From the NCBI GenBank assembly GCA_910589415.1, contig OU342630.1, positions 92,624,186-92,688,185 of the forward strand: DNA of 64,000 nt, in the 5' to 3' direction. Origin of the DNA: Malachius bipustulatus. Lineage: Eukaryota; Arthropoda; Insecta; Coleoptera; Melyridae. Under the pieces are notes generated by a model that was not told where the DNA came from, ran no database searches, and saw only the letters and a program-made list of their open reading frames with translations. Below are positions 23,600 to 34,298 of this stretch, one piece after another; positions within the stretch are counted from its first letter, which is position 1, and each line of letters opens with the position of its first letter. Both the position numbers and the translations under genes were made by a program.

Positions 23600-24495
23600 A
23601 ATGTACCAACATGTCCCACCAACTTCGTTATTTCACAGTCACTATCAAGAAAACGTTTACCAGCCCTGTTCATCACAATTAGAAGAATAAACTTTAGCAA
23701 CATGGGCTTAGCTCCTGCAAAAAATGATAAGCATGAAGTCAAGAGACTTATAATTGAAATTTTGAGTTCCCTCTTGGATGCTCTGTTGGATAAATTCATG
23801 GATGTTTCTCTTATAGGTAGAGGTTTGCTGAGTCCAGAAGATATAAGACTATGTATGAAAATAAAAACCCGAAAAAAATTAAATTGAACTCGCCAGAGAA
23901 AAGCGAATATCGAAGAAAGTAAAGTCGCAACCTGAAATATTTCTTGCAACAAACATAAAGAAAAGAGGAAAGAAGGAAGGACTGCAAAAAAAATATTAAG
24001 TCTCAAGATGAGAGTGGCCCGGCCAGAAAGTCTAAAATTTCTAATAAGAAAGGAAAAAAATAACAAAAAGGATGTGAAAAGGGATCTCTCCTCGTCCAGT
24101 GATTCTAAAGCTTCTTTTGAAATGAATAATCATTCTTCGGATTAAGACGCTGATATGAAAGAAGACTATGAGTTGGAAAGACTTGACTGCTTGATGATGA
24201 AGAATTGTAAATTGGAGACTTTATTCTAGTGAAATTCGCAACTAAAAATAAAATTGTTCATTATGTAGGTTGCACTGAAGACATTGATGACCTTTGATGA
24301 AGAACCCATGGTTAAATTCATGAAAAAAAATCTAAGTTGTGGATTTTTCTATCCCGTTCAAGATGATATGAGTGCAGTGCTTAAACAAGATATAGCTGCT
24401 AAATTACAGAAGGCAAGAAAAGTGCAATTTCCAATAGAAGATTTAGAAATATTGTTTTGTAATTACATAATATTGCTTTCACCTCTCATGCATTA
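23600..24495 (+). pseudogene. C-terminal remnant of a pogo/jerky-like transposase
   Basis: Three frames on the plus strand together match the tail of insect pogo/jerky-type DDE transposases. The first is a lysine-rich stretch (KRKEGRTAKK...NNKKD, then a serine run SSSSDSKAS) at about 23900-24140. The second is DFILVKFATKNKIVHYVGC and EDIDD at 24217-24294. The third, from 24284, is EEPMVKFMKKN followed by FFYPVQDDMSAVLKQDIAAK. The DDE catalytic core is absent and at least two frameshifts and several stops are present, so the copy is dead. Inferred partner: the Tigger-like MITE at 42.3 kb has the right kind of ends, though the two need not be related. Confidence 0.55.
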
Positions 24496-25225
24496 AATCA
24501 AAAAATTAAATCTGAAACATGACTTTGATGTAAACGTCTCAATCTGCTCTGCTGATGTTCAAATGTGTCTCACTTTGGGGCACATTGGGAAAAAAGTAAT
24601 TGTATGAATTTTTCATTTTTTTAGGAATTTGGAAATTATAGGGCAGATTTAATATCGAAAATAATAAGTTCTTAACAAGTATACGAACTTATTTTTTAAT
24701 GACTCATTTGTATGACTCATATAGCTGGAAAAAAGTGTATTAAACTGTCCCACCCTACTCATTATCATTGATTTTTATTCTATTTTACCTTATGCGGTTT
24801 CGTACTCGGAAACAGTGCGTCATGCGGCAAAAAAGTAAAGTGACTTTTCTTGACTCTTCTGAACAGCACGAGGTATTTATCAAAAATGTCATATTTCCAC
24901 TGGATACAATTTATTGTTAAAGAGTATCAAATATACATGTACCTACTTCAATTAGTACAACAACTGTAAACATTTTTGGGTTATTCTGTACAGCCAATTT
25001 GTAGATATTCAAAAAAATAATAATAAAATATTAAATTTTTCGAAGAACTTTAACGCTTTGTATCCCGAAAACTAAAGCCCCAAGGCCCCAACGATCCATG
25101 TCTACAATTTTTATTTTTTTTTATTATTGCATTTCCTACATGCCCTTTAAGTTTAAAAAAAATGAACATTATACTTCAAAGATCTTGCGGGAGTGATTTT
25201 ATAGATCTTCATATGGTAAAAATTA
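24496..25225. other. Non-coding AT-rich stretch
   Basis: No gene recognised between the transposase tail and the LINE fragment. Confidence 0.35.
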
Positions 25226-25229
25226 CCAT

Positions 25230-25430
25230 ACATCTAATATGGTAAAAGCAGCGCTGAAAACGCTCGAGTGTATAATAAGGACCATCGAAATTTCACTGAT
25301 CTGAATATTCACAGACTACTATTACTATACAACGCTTTTATTCGATCAAGTCTGTCTCTTGTATGGTCGCCATACTATGACTGTCAAAAGCAATCATGTG
25401 AGGCAGTACCGCGTAGATTCTTGAAGTAAG
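25230..25430 (+). pseudogene. Short LINE RT tail fragment
   Basis: A frame reads TDLNIHRLLLLYNAFIRSSL then SLVWSPYYDCQKQSCEAVPR and RFLK before a stop. The VWSPYYD core, and the RxFLK 20 residues later, are characteristic of the thumb/connection region after the RT of insect CR1/Jockey-type LINEs. In the intact 876-codon copy at 51 kb the equivalent is VVWNPYYETY. Preceding sequence (KTLECIIRTIE) fits in another frame. Only about 65 codons survive. Confidence 0.65.
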
Positions 25431-27035
25431 ATAATATCGTCATTCAAGTTTTTATTCTTCTTGCTTCAGGGAAAAAAATATATCATATGTTTGTGTTTCC
25501 AAGATATACTACAAAGAAAAAGTAACATTCTATAGTGAAGCATCTAATTAAGGACTGAAGTCATCCCTGTATTTAATGTGTAAAAATTACAACATGGTTT
25601 GTTACATATAGTTTATAGTGACTGGTCTGTGAACTTATTGCTGACTGACTTAGCTGGGAAGATTCTTTAATGTTATTGAATTTCCATTATTTTTTATATA
25701 TTGCACTATTTTTTCGTTGTTGTATGTATATTTTTGTACATTGGTCTTTTTGGCCAATATAAAAACAAAATTTCACAGCAACCCGGGAGTCACATTGAAA
25801 CAAATCATAGCCACTTTACCGACAACAATTTCGCGACTATATCAGCTGAAATCATGACTGATTTATTTAGTCTTCCGTAAGGCACGCTTTGCTATTGATA
25901 AATCATCAGAATTTAATTTGCCTAAATCCACCACGTAACTGACAGAAAACTGGATGTAACCAGGCGAGATTTTAGCCATTTGCGTCACCGTCCATCCAAT
26001 ATCTGGCTTCATGCATCATGCAATAGAATATAATGGAACAGGAAACCGAGCAGAAGGGCATTTTATAAGGTTCCTAAAAACTAAAGAGAAAGGTAATCGT
26101 TTTTGCGATGCCTAAAAATTCGTGTCGCACGTAAACCTGTCATTCCACTTCCCGGATTTCATTTTCTATTTCTAAAATGCATCACTGGGTGTGTCAATTA
26201 TTATTGATAAAAATAGATACCTACACTACCTACCTTGAAATTAGGAAGTTTTGTCAGAAGCTGTTGAATGGATACGATATAATAATTGAAACTTTTGTGA
26301 AATTAGTAGACATCTTGCCCCCTTTTTCCTACATGATTCCCAAAATATATCTTCCAATATGGGTATCTTTGTTATATGAAAAGATAAAGATTAGGTCAAA
26401 TTAGACAAAATTAGCTCTTTTTAGAGGGCACTAAAATTCTGCTTTCAGAGTTTAAAAATTGTCCATAGTTCACTAGAGCATGTTATTAAAAACAACAGTA
26501 GGTATTCGGTTTTCTTTAAAGTGATCTTTTCAAACTAGGTAGGATTTATTAATACAGAAATTAGAGTTAAGTTATGACGTCAAGCATTCAATATTTACGG
26601 TTATAATAATATTCTGTTCAGAGGTGAAATGAAGTTCAGGGCTAGAACATCGAAAATGCCTTACCCAGCCGACTTCCGTTGATGAAGTGTGGCCTGACAT
26701 TTAATTACCACATCAGAGCATTATTCTAAATTAAATGTCAGTTGAAGCCCTTAACACCATGAGTCGTAACTAAGAGCTTAAAAGCAAGGTTGTTGAAGCT
26801 AGTTATCACACTAAATTGTTGTTTGTCTTTTCTTGGCATTATCATTGCTGTAGCATCAGATTTCAACTAGGACGTTTCACTAAGGAGTAAACAATTGGGT
26901 TGCCATTCTATTCTAGTCTAGGTATATGCCATGTCAATTCATAAAATGTTTATAACTACTCACTTTTAATGGGTAGATAGGTTCCTCGGTATAGTTACAG
27001 TGTAAACTACATAGGTTATTCCTGAAAAATATACG
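25431..27035. other. Non-coding stretch
   Basis: No recognised gene. A 75-codon open frame at 26177-26404 has no domain that I recognise. Confidence 0.35.
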
Positions 27036-27039
27036 TGTA

Positions 27040-27765
27040 CAGGGTGTTTCAAAGCATGTGTCGAAAAATAAAAGGTGTGATTCCTTGGTTCATTAAAAAG
27101 AAAAATTTCTATTAACTTGAGTCCGCAAAATCACCGTTTTGGCGATGCAGGGTGTAAAAAATTAAATTCAATTTTTTAACGATACTAAGGAACCGTTTGA
27201 GATACACACGCAACTCAGCTTTATGCACTCTTATCATTTCATAATATCACTTTTTAGAAGCTTATTAAAAATTTTTAGATGGTAGTTTTAAAAATTTTCA
27301 AAAATATTTTTATCAAAAAAATAGTTTTGGTCCGCAACAAACTATCTTGCTACGTTTATATTTTTCATCATAAAATACCGTTTTTCCCTAAAGCAGTTCA
27401 TGTTAGAGCTTTTAAAGCTTTTGTCTATAGGAGCACCCTTTGTAGAAAACATTGCCGGTTCCATGTATTTTCAAAATGTTAATTTTTCCCAGTTTTGTAG
27501 AGTTTAGGAGTGAAAGAATTTCAAGCAACCCTGAAAAATAAAAATAAAATGTTATCAAAAATAGCTAATATCTATCTAATGTATGATAACATATTATACA
27601 TATGTGCAAAATCAAAGTTCTCGATCTCAAACGGTTCCTTAGGTATCGTCAGATATATCTGAAAAAAATATTTCTTAAGCACACTCGAAAACATAATTTT
27701 TTGAATTTTTTCTCTGAACGCGCCAACGACTCACACCTTTCCGACTCATGTTTTGAAACACTCTG
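27040..27765. mobile_element. TA-flanked MITE, 726 bp, CAGGGTGTTTC-type ends
   Basis: Seen: the left end CAGGGTGTTTCAAAGCATGT is preceded by TA. The right end TTTTGAAACACTCTG is followed by TA. The inverted similarity includes AGGTGTGA near each end and, further in, AACGATACTAAGGAACCGTT against the complement of the stretch at 27626-27650. A GCAGGGTGTAAAA motif 108 bp inside the left end resembles a second terminus. It has no transposase. It is related in end sequence to the 3.8-kb element. Confidence 0.75.
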
Positions 27766-27789
27766 TATATGGTGGCAATAATTATCTTT

Positions 27790-27965
27790 CTCTACGACAA
27801 TGATTGTCGTAGAGCCAATCGCAACTCCGCAGATACTTAACTACCGTTTGTAGCTTGTAGAATAATCGTACACCGCGAATCGCGAGCCGGCAGAACGGTC
27901 ACAGCGCCATCCAGCACTCAGGTCAGGCCCTGACGCGTTCCGACACGCGTGCCTATGGCTAATAA
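27790..27965. promoter_or_regulatory. Palindrome followed by a CpG-rich block
   Basis: Seen: CTCTACGACAATG and its mirror ATTGTCGTAGAG form a 25-bp odd-centred perfect palindrome. About 150 bp follow with far higher GC and many CG dinucleotides (ACCGCGAATCGCGAGCCGG) than the surroundings. Inferred: possibly a promoter-like island or the edge of an unrecognised element. I found no coding exon next to it. Confidence 0.3.
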
Positions 27966-28535
27966 CGTGGTACCGTATTAAATAATGTAGTATTTTGAAA
28001 GCTGTAGGTATGATGATTTTTGCCTAAAGTCGTAGAGAATATTGCGTCTTTGTCAACGCAACATTGACAAAAATACAAAAACCGCGAAAATTTTTACTTT
28101 GTGTTTAGGTAGTACCTACGTTTTTAGAATAGAAAAAAATTATGTTTATTGTTCCCTTTTATTGTTTAGACAGCTGCAGGTGGGATGATGAATCCCCATT
28201 TATCTCTATCACTTTTCCTCCTATCAGTCCTATCACTTCCACACTTTTTCCATCCTTATTAAGGCAAGACCAGTTTTGCCAATTTAGAGGTTTTCCATAT
28301 GTAGGTAAATTAATTGGTGAGTTTTTACTGCATTTAGCAGGATCTTAGTGAGTTTAGCGGTTGGCGGTTCTTTTTAGAATAAATAATTTCATTTTCTGCC
28401 TTATTGATCTAAATACAACATAGGTCTCGTTAAGTCTAGCAACACTGATAATATAAAACCATGTGAACCTATTATAGGCCTGTTTAAGTTTTAACTGTGC
28501 CTTGTGTTTTTCTTGTTCTTCTACCATACCTCACG
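27966..28535. other. Non-coding stretch
   Basis: Nothing recognised. Confidence 0.3.
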
Positions 28536-28539
28536 TTTC

Positions 28540-28890
28540 TTAAAAGAATTTCTTGTCAAATGGCAAAAACATAAATTCGTTTCATCAACCTGCTGAAAAC
28601 AAAAATGGAAAACATAACATTCGATTACTGTAGTCAGAGGAAAATGCGGACAGGCTCATCGTCATCGCAGCAATCCTATATGTATACTAATACCGATGAT
28701 ATTCTTCTTAACTTCTTATGATGTAGTGTTAGTCGCTGGTGAGGACATCGACTTGCTGGTAATGCACACTGGGATCTCACACTACGTCAGATTTTCTTCA
28801 AGAAATGTGGAAGAAGCTACTCAAAGAATGGATACATATACCCTTTCAGTGGATGTGACTCGTGAGAGATCCGCCTTTTTCGGATAAAGA
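28540..28890 (+). pseudogene. Middle fragment of the HAFTGCDTTS protein family
   Basis: Three frames in order resemble the segment that precedes HAFTGCDTTS in that family: FLSNGKN and then RFINLLKTKMENI (family: FLSNxxNKxRFIxLL); ENADRLIVIAAI (family: DADxLIVxTAI); and VVLVAGEDIDLLVM (family: VVVVGEDxDLLVLL). Frameshifts separate them. The HAFTGCDTTS motif itself is not present here, so this copy is broken off before it. Together with the fragment at 19.7 kb it shows that the family is repeated in this genome. Confidence 0.6.
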
Positions 28891-28899
28891 AGGATGATA

Positions 28900-31240
28900 A
28901 TTTTGCCCCAGTTAGATAAAAAACATCTCAAAAAGGAAGCTGTGTACGAAATTGTTTTTGCTCTAAAAAATGTCAACATTATTTTGACGACCGTCTAAAA
29001 ATAGTTATTTGTTATAAGTACCTACCTACAAGGGAAAAAATAATGGCGCGTACTAATCGAGGAGCGGCAAACTGCGTGTGGCTGTGCGACGCACGACGCG
29101 AGGCAGTTCGCATGTCATCCGATGGAAGTCGGTACTTCAAAAACAAAAATGAATATATATGCGGACGGCATACATTTTTCACTTTTATGTTTGCCTCGCC
29201 TCGCTTTTTCTTGTTGAGTCGTTGTACACAGTTTCAAGTGAAAATCGCAAGTTTCGAAGTTCAAGACACTTCTTCACTTTAGTTCTTCAATTCAGTTTTT
29301 GAACTCTTAAAATTGCGATTTTCACTTGTTTGTAACTCACAAATTTTTCAATTTAAAAGATTGAAGCTCGAGATGTGATTTCGTTCTCGACACGAAGCAG
29401 TAGGGAACAAACACATCAAGAGCTAAAATCGTACTTTTTGCTTGTATATAAAATACCTACATTTTTTTCTGTGACAAGATGTTAGAACATCGAAAAAAGT
29501 AATTAGATAACTGAAAATAATGTCGGAAAATTATTGATCTATGTTGAATTTGAATTTTAAAACTGGTATAGACTTTGATTGACGTTGCCTGGTAACGAAA
29601 CATTATTAATTCGATAGTTGTTAATTTAACTATAATTAAAGAAAGTTTTGCAAAGACACTTGAAAGTTTTCGATAAGCGAGTTTATTAATATACTAGAGA
29701 GTGACTAGGTAATGTGAAAATGCCTTTAATAATTATTATTGTCATTTTGACATTAGGGATAATCATGTATAACCCTACCCTCGTGTTCGTGTTGAAAATA
29801 AATTTGACGATATTTGAGTGTTAATAGTAGCTATACCTATATGCGTCCATATCGGAGAAAAAAGTACTAATTTTTTCCCTGAGAATTTACTTAAAAGCAA
29901 AAGACAAGAGGTAAAAAGCAGTTTCATAAAGTGGCATTTTTATTTCTGCCAAAAGCGAAAAATTAACAACTTTTTTCCCGGAACAGATAAAATAATTAAT
30001 TTTTTACCGAGAAAACTAGCAACGGTTCATCATAATATCATAGATGACTAAATTTCTTACAATAAAAATGTATGATTAGCAATTAGAAGACATCATTAGT
30101 TTTGTCAATTTTTTATTTAATTTTTTTATGTGAGTAGTGATTAAAGATTATTTCATCATTTGGTAATCATTTGTGTTAGCTCCGCGTCAAAGAGCCAAAA
30201 TATTAACGACGCGATTCGATCCTGAAAGGGGCTAAATTAATGCGGCTCGATGCCGCGATGGTAATGACGAATCGCCACGGATGACAGGATCAAAATTTAG
30301 GGAAGGACCAGGCTATAATTGCCAATGATTGACAGGAACACAATTAATTAATAATAATTATCGAAATTACTGACCTTGTGTCTTGTCCGACTAAAGGGGC
30401 ACTTGTTTTAATTTGCGAGATGTTGTAACTATTATTATTGTTCACTTTGCTCCACTATGTAGGTACTCACGATTGTTCCACTACTTTATACCACTTCCTT
30501 ATTTAATTAAAGAACTAGGTATCCCGTTCCCGTATCACCAGCATCGACGAGTCTGGTACGAACGGCACTCTGTCGGGCTCTTTCCTCTCTCGATGTTAAA
30601 CCTCGACTCTTCCACTCTTCGTGTGGTCTCCGGTCAGGTGTCCTTTTTCCTTCTTCCCGATGTGTAAAGGGAGAGGAAGGGGTAGGAAACGGTGGTGTCT
30701 TAGAGAATACGAATCGATTATTCGCCAAGGACGAAACAATTTGTGATTAAAGATTGATTCGACGCAATTTCGATTTTCTTTGCTTTAATTTTAAAAAGTT
30801 TGTACTAACTGACAAATTAAACCATTACCTTCAAATTTCATTGCTGGGCGATTCCATATAAATTTTTGTCAAAGCTGAAAGAAAGAAATTTCAAAAATAA
30901 CCGATTGAACTCTTTAATTTAACTACTTTTCATGTTTTTGTAGAATGTTTTAGTTAATATAATAATTTCTCAAAAGTTTCGAACCTGTTAAAGCTATTAG
31001 GCCATTGAAAAATCGCTCTGACTGACTACCTACCTACTTTAAACTAAGCGTTAAATTGCTAACTGAAATCAAAAGCGCAACTGCGTTAACATTAATGCAA
31101 AGCAATTAGAATCGGGCCGATTGATATAGTGCTAAGAAAATGAATCACTTATTATTAAATTATTATTAAAAAAAAATTAAAATTGTATTTCTTTCTAGAG
31201 GCGTTAACAAATTGGAAGCTACAATATATTGTTTCCGCAT
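28900..31240. other. Mostly non-coding; CpG-rich patch at 29041-29130 and a MITE relic at 29230-29340
   Basis: At 29041-29130 there is a CG-rich block (GGCTGTGCGACGCACGACGC) with an imperfect palindrome. At 29233-29248 CAAGTGAAAATCGCAA is inverted at 29313-29328. The same motif family (AAATCGCA plus a following TTCAA) sits inside the MITEs at 8.2 and 34.5 kb, so this is likely a relic of that family. The moderately GC-rich 30520-30700 has open frames on both strands but no motif that I recognise. Confidence 0.4.
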
Positions 31241-31244
31241 ACTA

Positions 31245-31937
31245 CAGGGTCCTGCAACAGTGCGTCCGTCTTTCCTAGCGCCTTTCCCGTGGTGGATAAA
31301 AAAAAATGTTTCCTACAAAAAATTATTGGTTTGGAAATCTTCATGCCATAAAATTGTTTTACACTATACAGGGTGTCCCAATTTTGAGATATTCCAACAA
31401 CAAACATTTTTTCAAATGGAAAGCCCTGTATTTATTCTATTTTTTCGATGTAATTTTTTACCGTCTACATTGTTGTCTATTTACTATTTGATTATATTAC
31501 AGTGTTGCCGACTTACAAATTTTTTCCCAAAATTCTTGTATAAAACAAGCTGAAGTTTAAAAAATGGTAGCGACCCCGTTTTTCAGAAGGTAAAAATTAT
31601 TCTTAGCAATAACTTCAGTGCGGTTACCAAGCAACATTGTGATAATGAGAAATATGAACTTAGTAAAATAGGGTGTTCAGAAAAAAATGCTAAACTTTGC
31701 AAACTTCAAAGTATTTTAACTATTTTTTTTCAAATGGAATGCCCCTATTTTTATATCACCATTCGATAGGCCTTTTTCTTCTCTTCAATTTGATGGTGCA
31801 TGTTGTATGTCTAAACCCCATAGTTACTGACATGATCAATATTTTCCACAAAAGTTACCATTTAATTACATTTCTATGCACCGAAGTAGGCCGCAATGAA
31901 GCAAAACAACTGTCAAAATGTAAGTATCCAAGTGTCA
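31245..31937 (+). repeat. Left 693-bp terminal inverted repeat of the transposon
   Basis: Pairs with the right arm. Inside it, 124 bp from the tip, there is a second end-like motif TA|CAGGGTGTCCCAATTTTGAG (31369), and a third AGGGTGTTCAGAAAAAAATG near 31671. Open frames in this arm appear again, inverted, in the right arm and are not genes. Confidence 0.9.
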
Positions 31938-32154
31938 GTGTGAATTGAATTCTCTAAATTAATTGAATTTTCTCAAACTGAAACTAGAAACGTTAAACAC
32001 TTAAAAATAACTTCCGCTGTAAAAAACTGTAAGAAAACTAGAAAGCTAAAAACCGTTCTGCTGTTATCAGTGGCTGTTCCGTGAATGTCCGAGATTGAAA
32101 TTTGCTGCAAAAGTCTCTCCGTTTCGTGGTATAAGTAGACTGCAAATTTTCATC

Positions 32155-33217
32155 ATGAATTTCGAAAAAAACGAACTAGTAGATATGGTTTCTGTATTAG
32201 GCGAGGCTTATCAAAATTGTTTATTGGCGGAAAGGCGGAAACGCGATGCGTTATCCAGAAAGAAGACACCCGAGTAAAAAGAGTTTCAGGAAGCTATTCG
32301 ATAGATTTAATGAGACGGGAAGTGTGAAATACAAAAAACAAGAAAGAACAAAACCTATAACCAACGAGGAAAACGAATTGTCAGTGTTGTTAACAGCAAC
32401 TGAGAATCCCAACATGAGCCAAAAAGACATTGGTGAAGCAACCGGTATAACTGAGAGATCGGCACAACGCATTTTGAAGAAAAATCGATATCATGCGTAC
32501 CATATTCAGTTGCATCAACAACTTACCAATGCTGATTTTCAATTTCGTTCCGGATTTTGTGCCTGGGCAAGATTGAAAATACACCAAGATCCTGCATTTT
32601 TCAATTACGTTTTATTTACGGATGAGGCGACATTTAAAAACAGCGGATCAGTAAACAGGCACAATTTTCATGTCTATTCAACTGAAAATCCTCATGTTAT
32701 GAGACAAATTGACAATCAGCATAGATGGTCTTTAAATGTCTGGGGTGGAATTGTTGGAGGGTATGTGTTAGGTCCACATTTCTTCGATGGTCCTCTCAAT
32801 GGGGCCATGTACTTGAATTTTTTACAAAATGTTTTACCCGGACTATTAGTTAACGTGCCTCAACATATAAGAAACAGAATGTGGTATCAACAAGACGGGG
32901 CACCAGCGCATTTTTCGCGAAACGTCAGGGTATATCTTGATGGTATTTTCCCCAACCAGTGGATTGGTAGGAATGGACCCATCAGATGGCCTGCTAGATT
33001 TCCGGATCTGACAAAAATGGATTTTTTCTTGTGGGGATACGTGAAGGGAATTGTTTTCAACGAACCGCCGACGACACTAATCAATATGCAACAAAGAATT
33101 GTGGAAGCTTTTGCAAGCATTTCACCTGAAATGCTAGGGAGAGTGCAAAGGTCTTTTCAGCAGAGACTTGATTTGTGCCTGAATGAAAATGGGAGACATT
33201 TTGAACATTTATTATAA
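32155..33217 (+). pseudogene. DUF4817/DDE transposase split by a +1 frameshift
   Basis: Cuts at TA and moves the element. The first frame gives MNFEKNELVDMVSVLGEAYQ and then NCLLAERRKR, the DUF4817-type N-terminus. The second frame, open from 32246 for 323 codons, continues it with YPERRHPSKKSFRKLFDRF. One extra base near 32240 separates the two. In the second frame a helix-turn-helix lies at about residues 57-86 (MSQKDIGEATGITERSAQRI). The catalytic candidates are D126 (LFTDEA), D217 (YQQDGAPAHF) and D259 (FPDLTKMDFFLWG, where the usual form is SPDLTPLDFFLWG), giving a DD41D-like spacing by my count, as in rosa-type elements. The C-terminus looks complete. It is either a recent single-base knockout or, less likely, a programmed shift or an assembly error. 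Confidence 0.85.
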
Positions 33218-33336
33218 TAGTTTTTCATTTGTATGTTGTTTAATTTTGTTACATTTGCATGTTTTTGAATGAAATAATTTATCTTTTTTACATATGGATT
33301 ATCGGTTTTTATTCCTAACTTCATTAGATGTCACTT

Positions 33337-34029
33337 TGACACTTGGATACTTACATTTTGACAGTTGTTTTGCTTCATTGCGGCCTACTTCGGTGCATAG
33401 AAATGTAATTAAATGGTAACTTTTGTGGAAAATATTGATCATGTCAGTAACTATGGGGTTTAGACATACAACATGCACCATCAAATTGAAGAGAAGAAAA
33501 AGGCCTATCGAATGGTGATATAAAAATAGGGGCATTCCATTTGAAAAAAAATAGTTAAACTACTTTGAAGTTTGCAAAGTTTGGCATTTTTTTCTGAACA
33601 CCCTATTTTACTAAGTTCATATTTCTCATTATCACAATGTTGCTTAGTAACCGCACTGAAGTTATTGCTAAGAATATTTTTTACCTTCTGAAAAACGGGG
33701 TCGCTACCATTTTTTAAACTTCAGCTTGTTTTATACAAGAATTTTGGGAAAAAATTTGTAAGTCGGCAACACTGTAATATAATCAAATAGTAAATAGACA
33801 ACAATGTAGACGGTAAAAAATTACATCGAAAAAATAGAATAAATACAGGGCTTTCCATTTGAAAAAATGTTTGTTGTTGGAATATCTCAAAATTGGGACA
33901 CCCTGTATAGTGTAAAACAATTTTATGGCATGAAGATTTCCAAACCAATAATTTTTTGTAGGAAACATTTTTTTTTATCCACCACGGGAAAGGCGCTAGG
34001 AAAGACGGACGCACTGTTGCAGGACCCTG
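33337..34029 (-). repeat. Right 693-bp terminal inverted repeat of the transposon
   Basis: Reverse complement of the left arm with few differences, for example TGGCATTTTT here against AAAAATGCTA on the left. It ends GCACTGTTGCAGGACCCTG, followed by TA. Confidence 0.9.
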
Positions 34030-34298
34030 TATACATATCGGTATGGAGTAATATTAATTTGTTTTCTCCCCATAGTATCGTACCTAAATTCAATTTCAAA
34101 ATCATGTTAATCTAGGCAATTATGTTAAAAGGTGTAACATTAATTTGCCTGGGGGACTATATAGTTATAATAGAGGATCTCATTTTAATTTCGTAAAAAT
34201 AGGGTAAAATCTGAAGGTAGTAATAAGTCTAAAGACTTATAATGTGTGCCTATACAAATCATTGACGTATACTCGTTCATTGAACGTATTCTTATATA

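Larger units (their letters stand above)
31245..34029 (+). mobile_element. Tc1/mariner-superfamily transposon, 2,785 bp, with 693-bp TIRs
   Basis: Seen: the element begins CAGGGTCCTGCAACAGTGCG and ends with the exact reverse complement, with TA on both sides (31243-31244 and 34030-34031). The terminal inverted repeats run 31245-31937 and 33337-34029, both 693 bp, with only scattered single-base differences and a few short indels. The 1.4 kb between holds a transposase gene. Known: TA duplications and a DDE transposase with the LFTDE and WYQQDGAP blocks place it in the Tc1/mariner superfamily. Arms this long are unusual for the superfamily, where short TIRs are the rule. The high arm identity suggests a young insertion. 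Confidence 0.9.

Noticed and set aside
23578..24066. 162-codon minus-strand frame
   Set aside because: It is the complement of the lysine-rich plus-strand transposase tail, which has the recognisable motifs.
30413..30728. Overlapping frames on both strands in a GC-richer patch
   Set aside because: No motif on either strand and no splice signals that would favour one.
31212..31553. Open frames inside the transposon arm, mirrored at 33721-34014
   Set aside because: They are the same sequence in the two inverted repeats and have no protein motif. They are open by chance.
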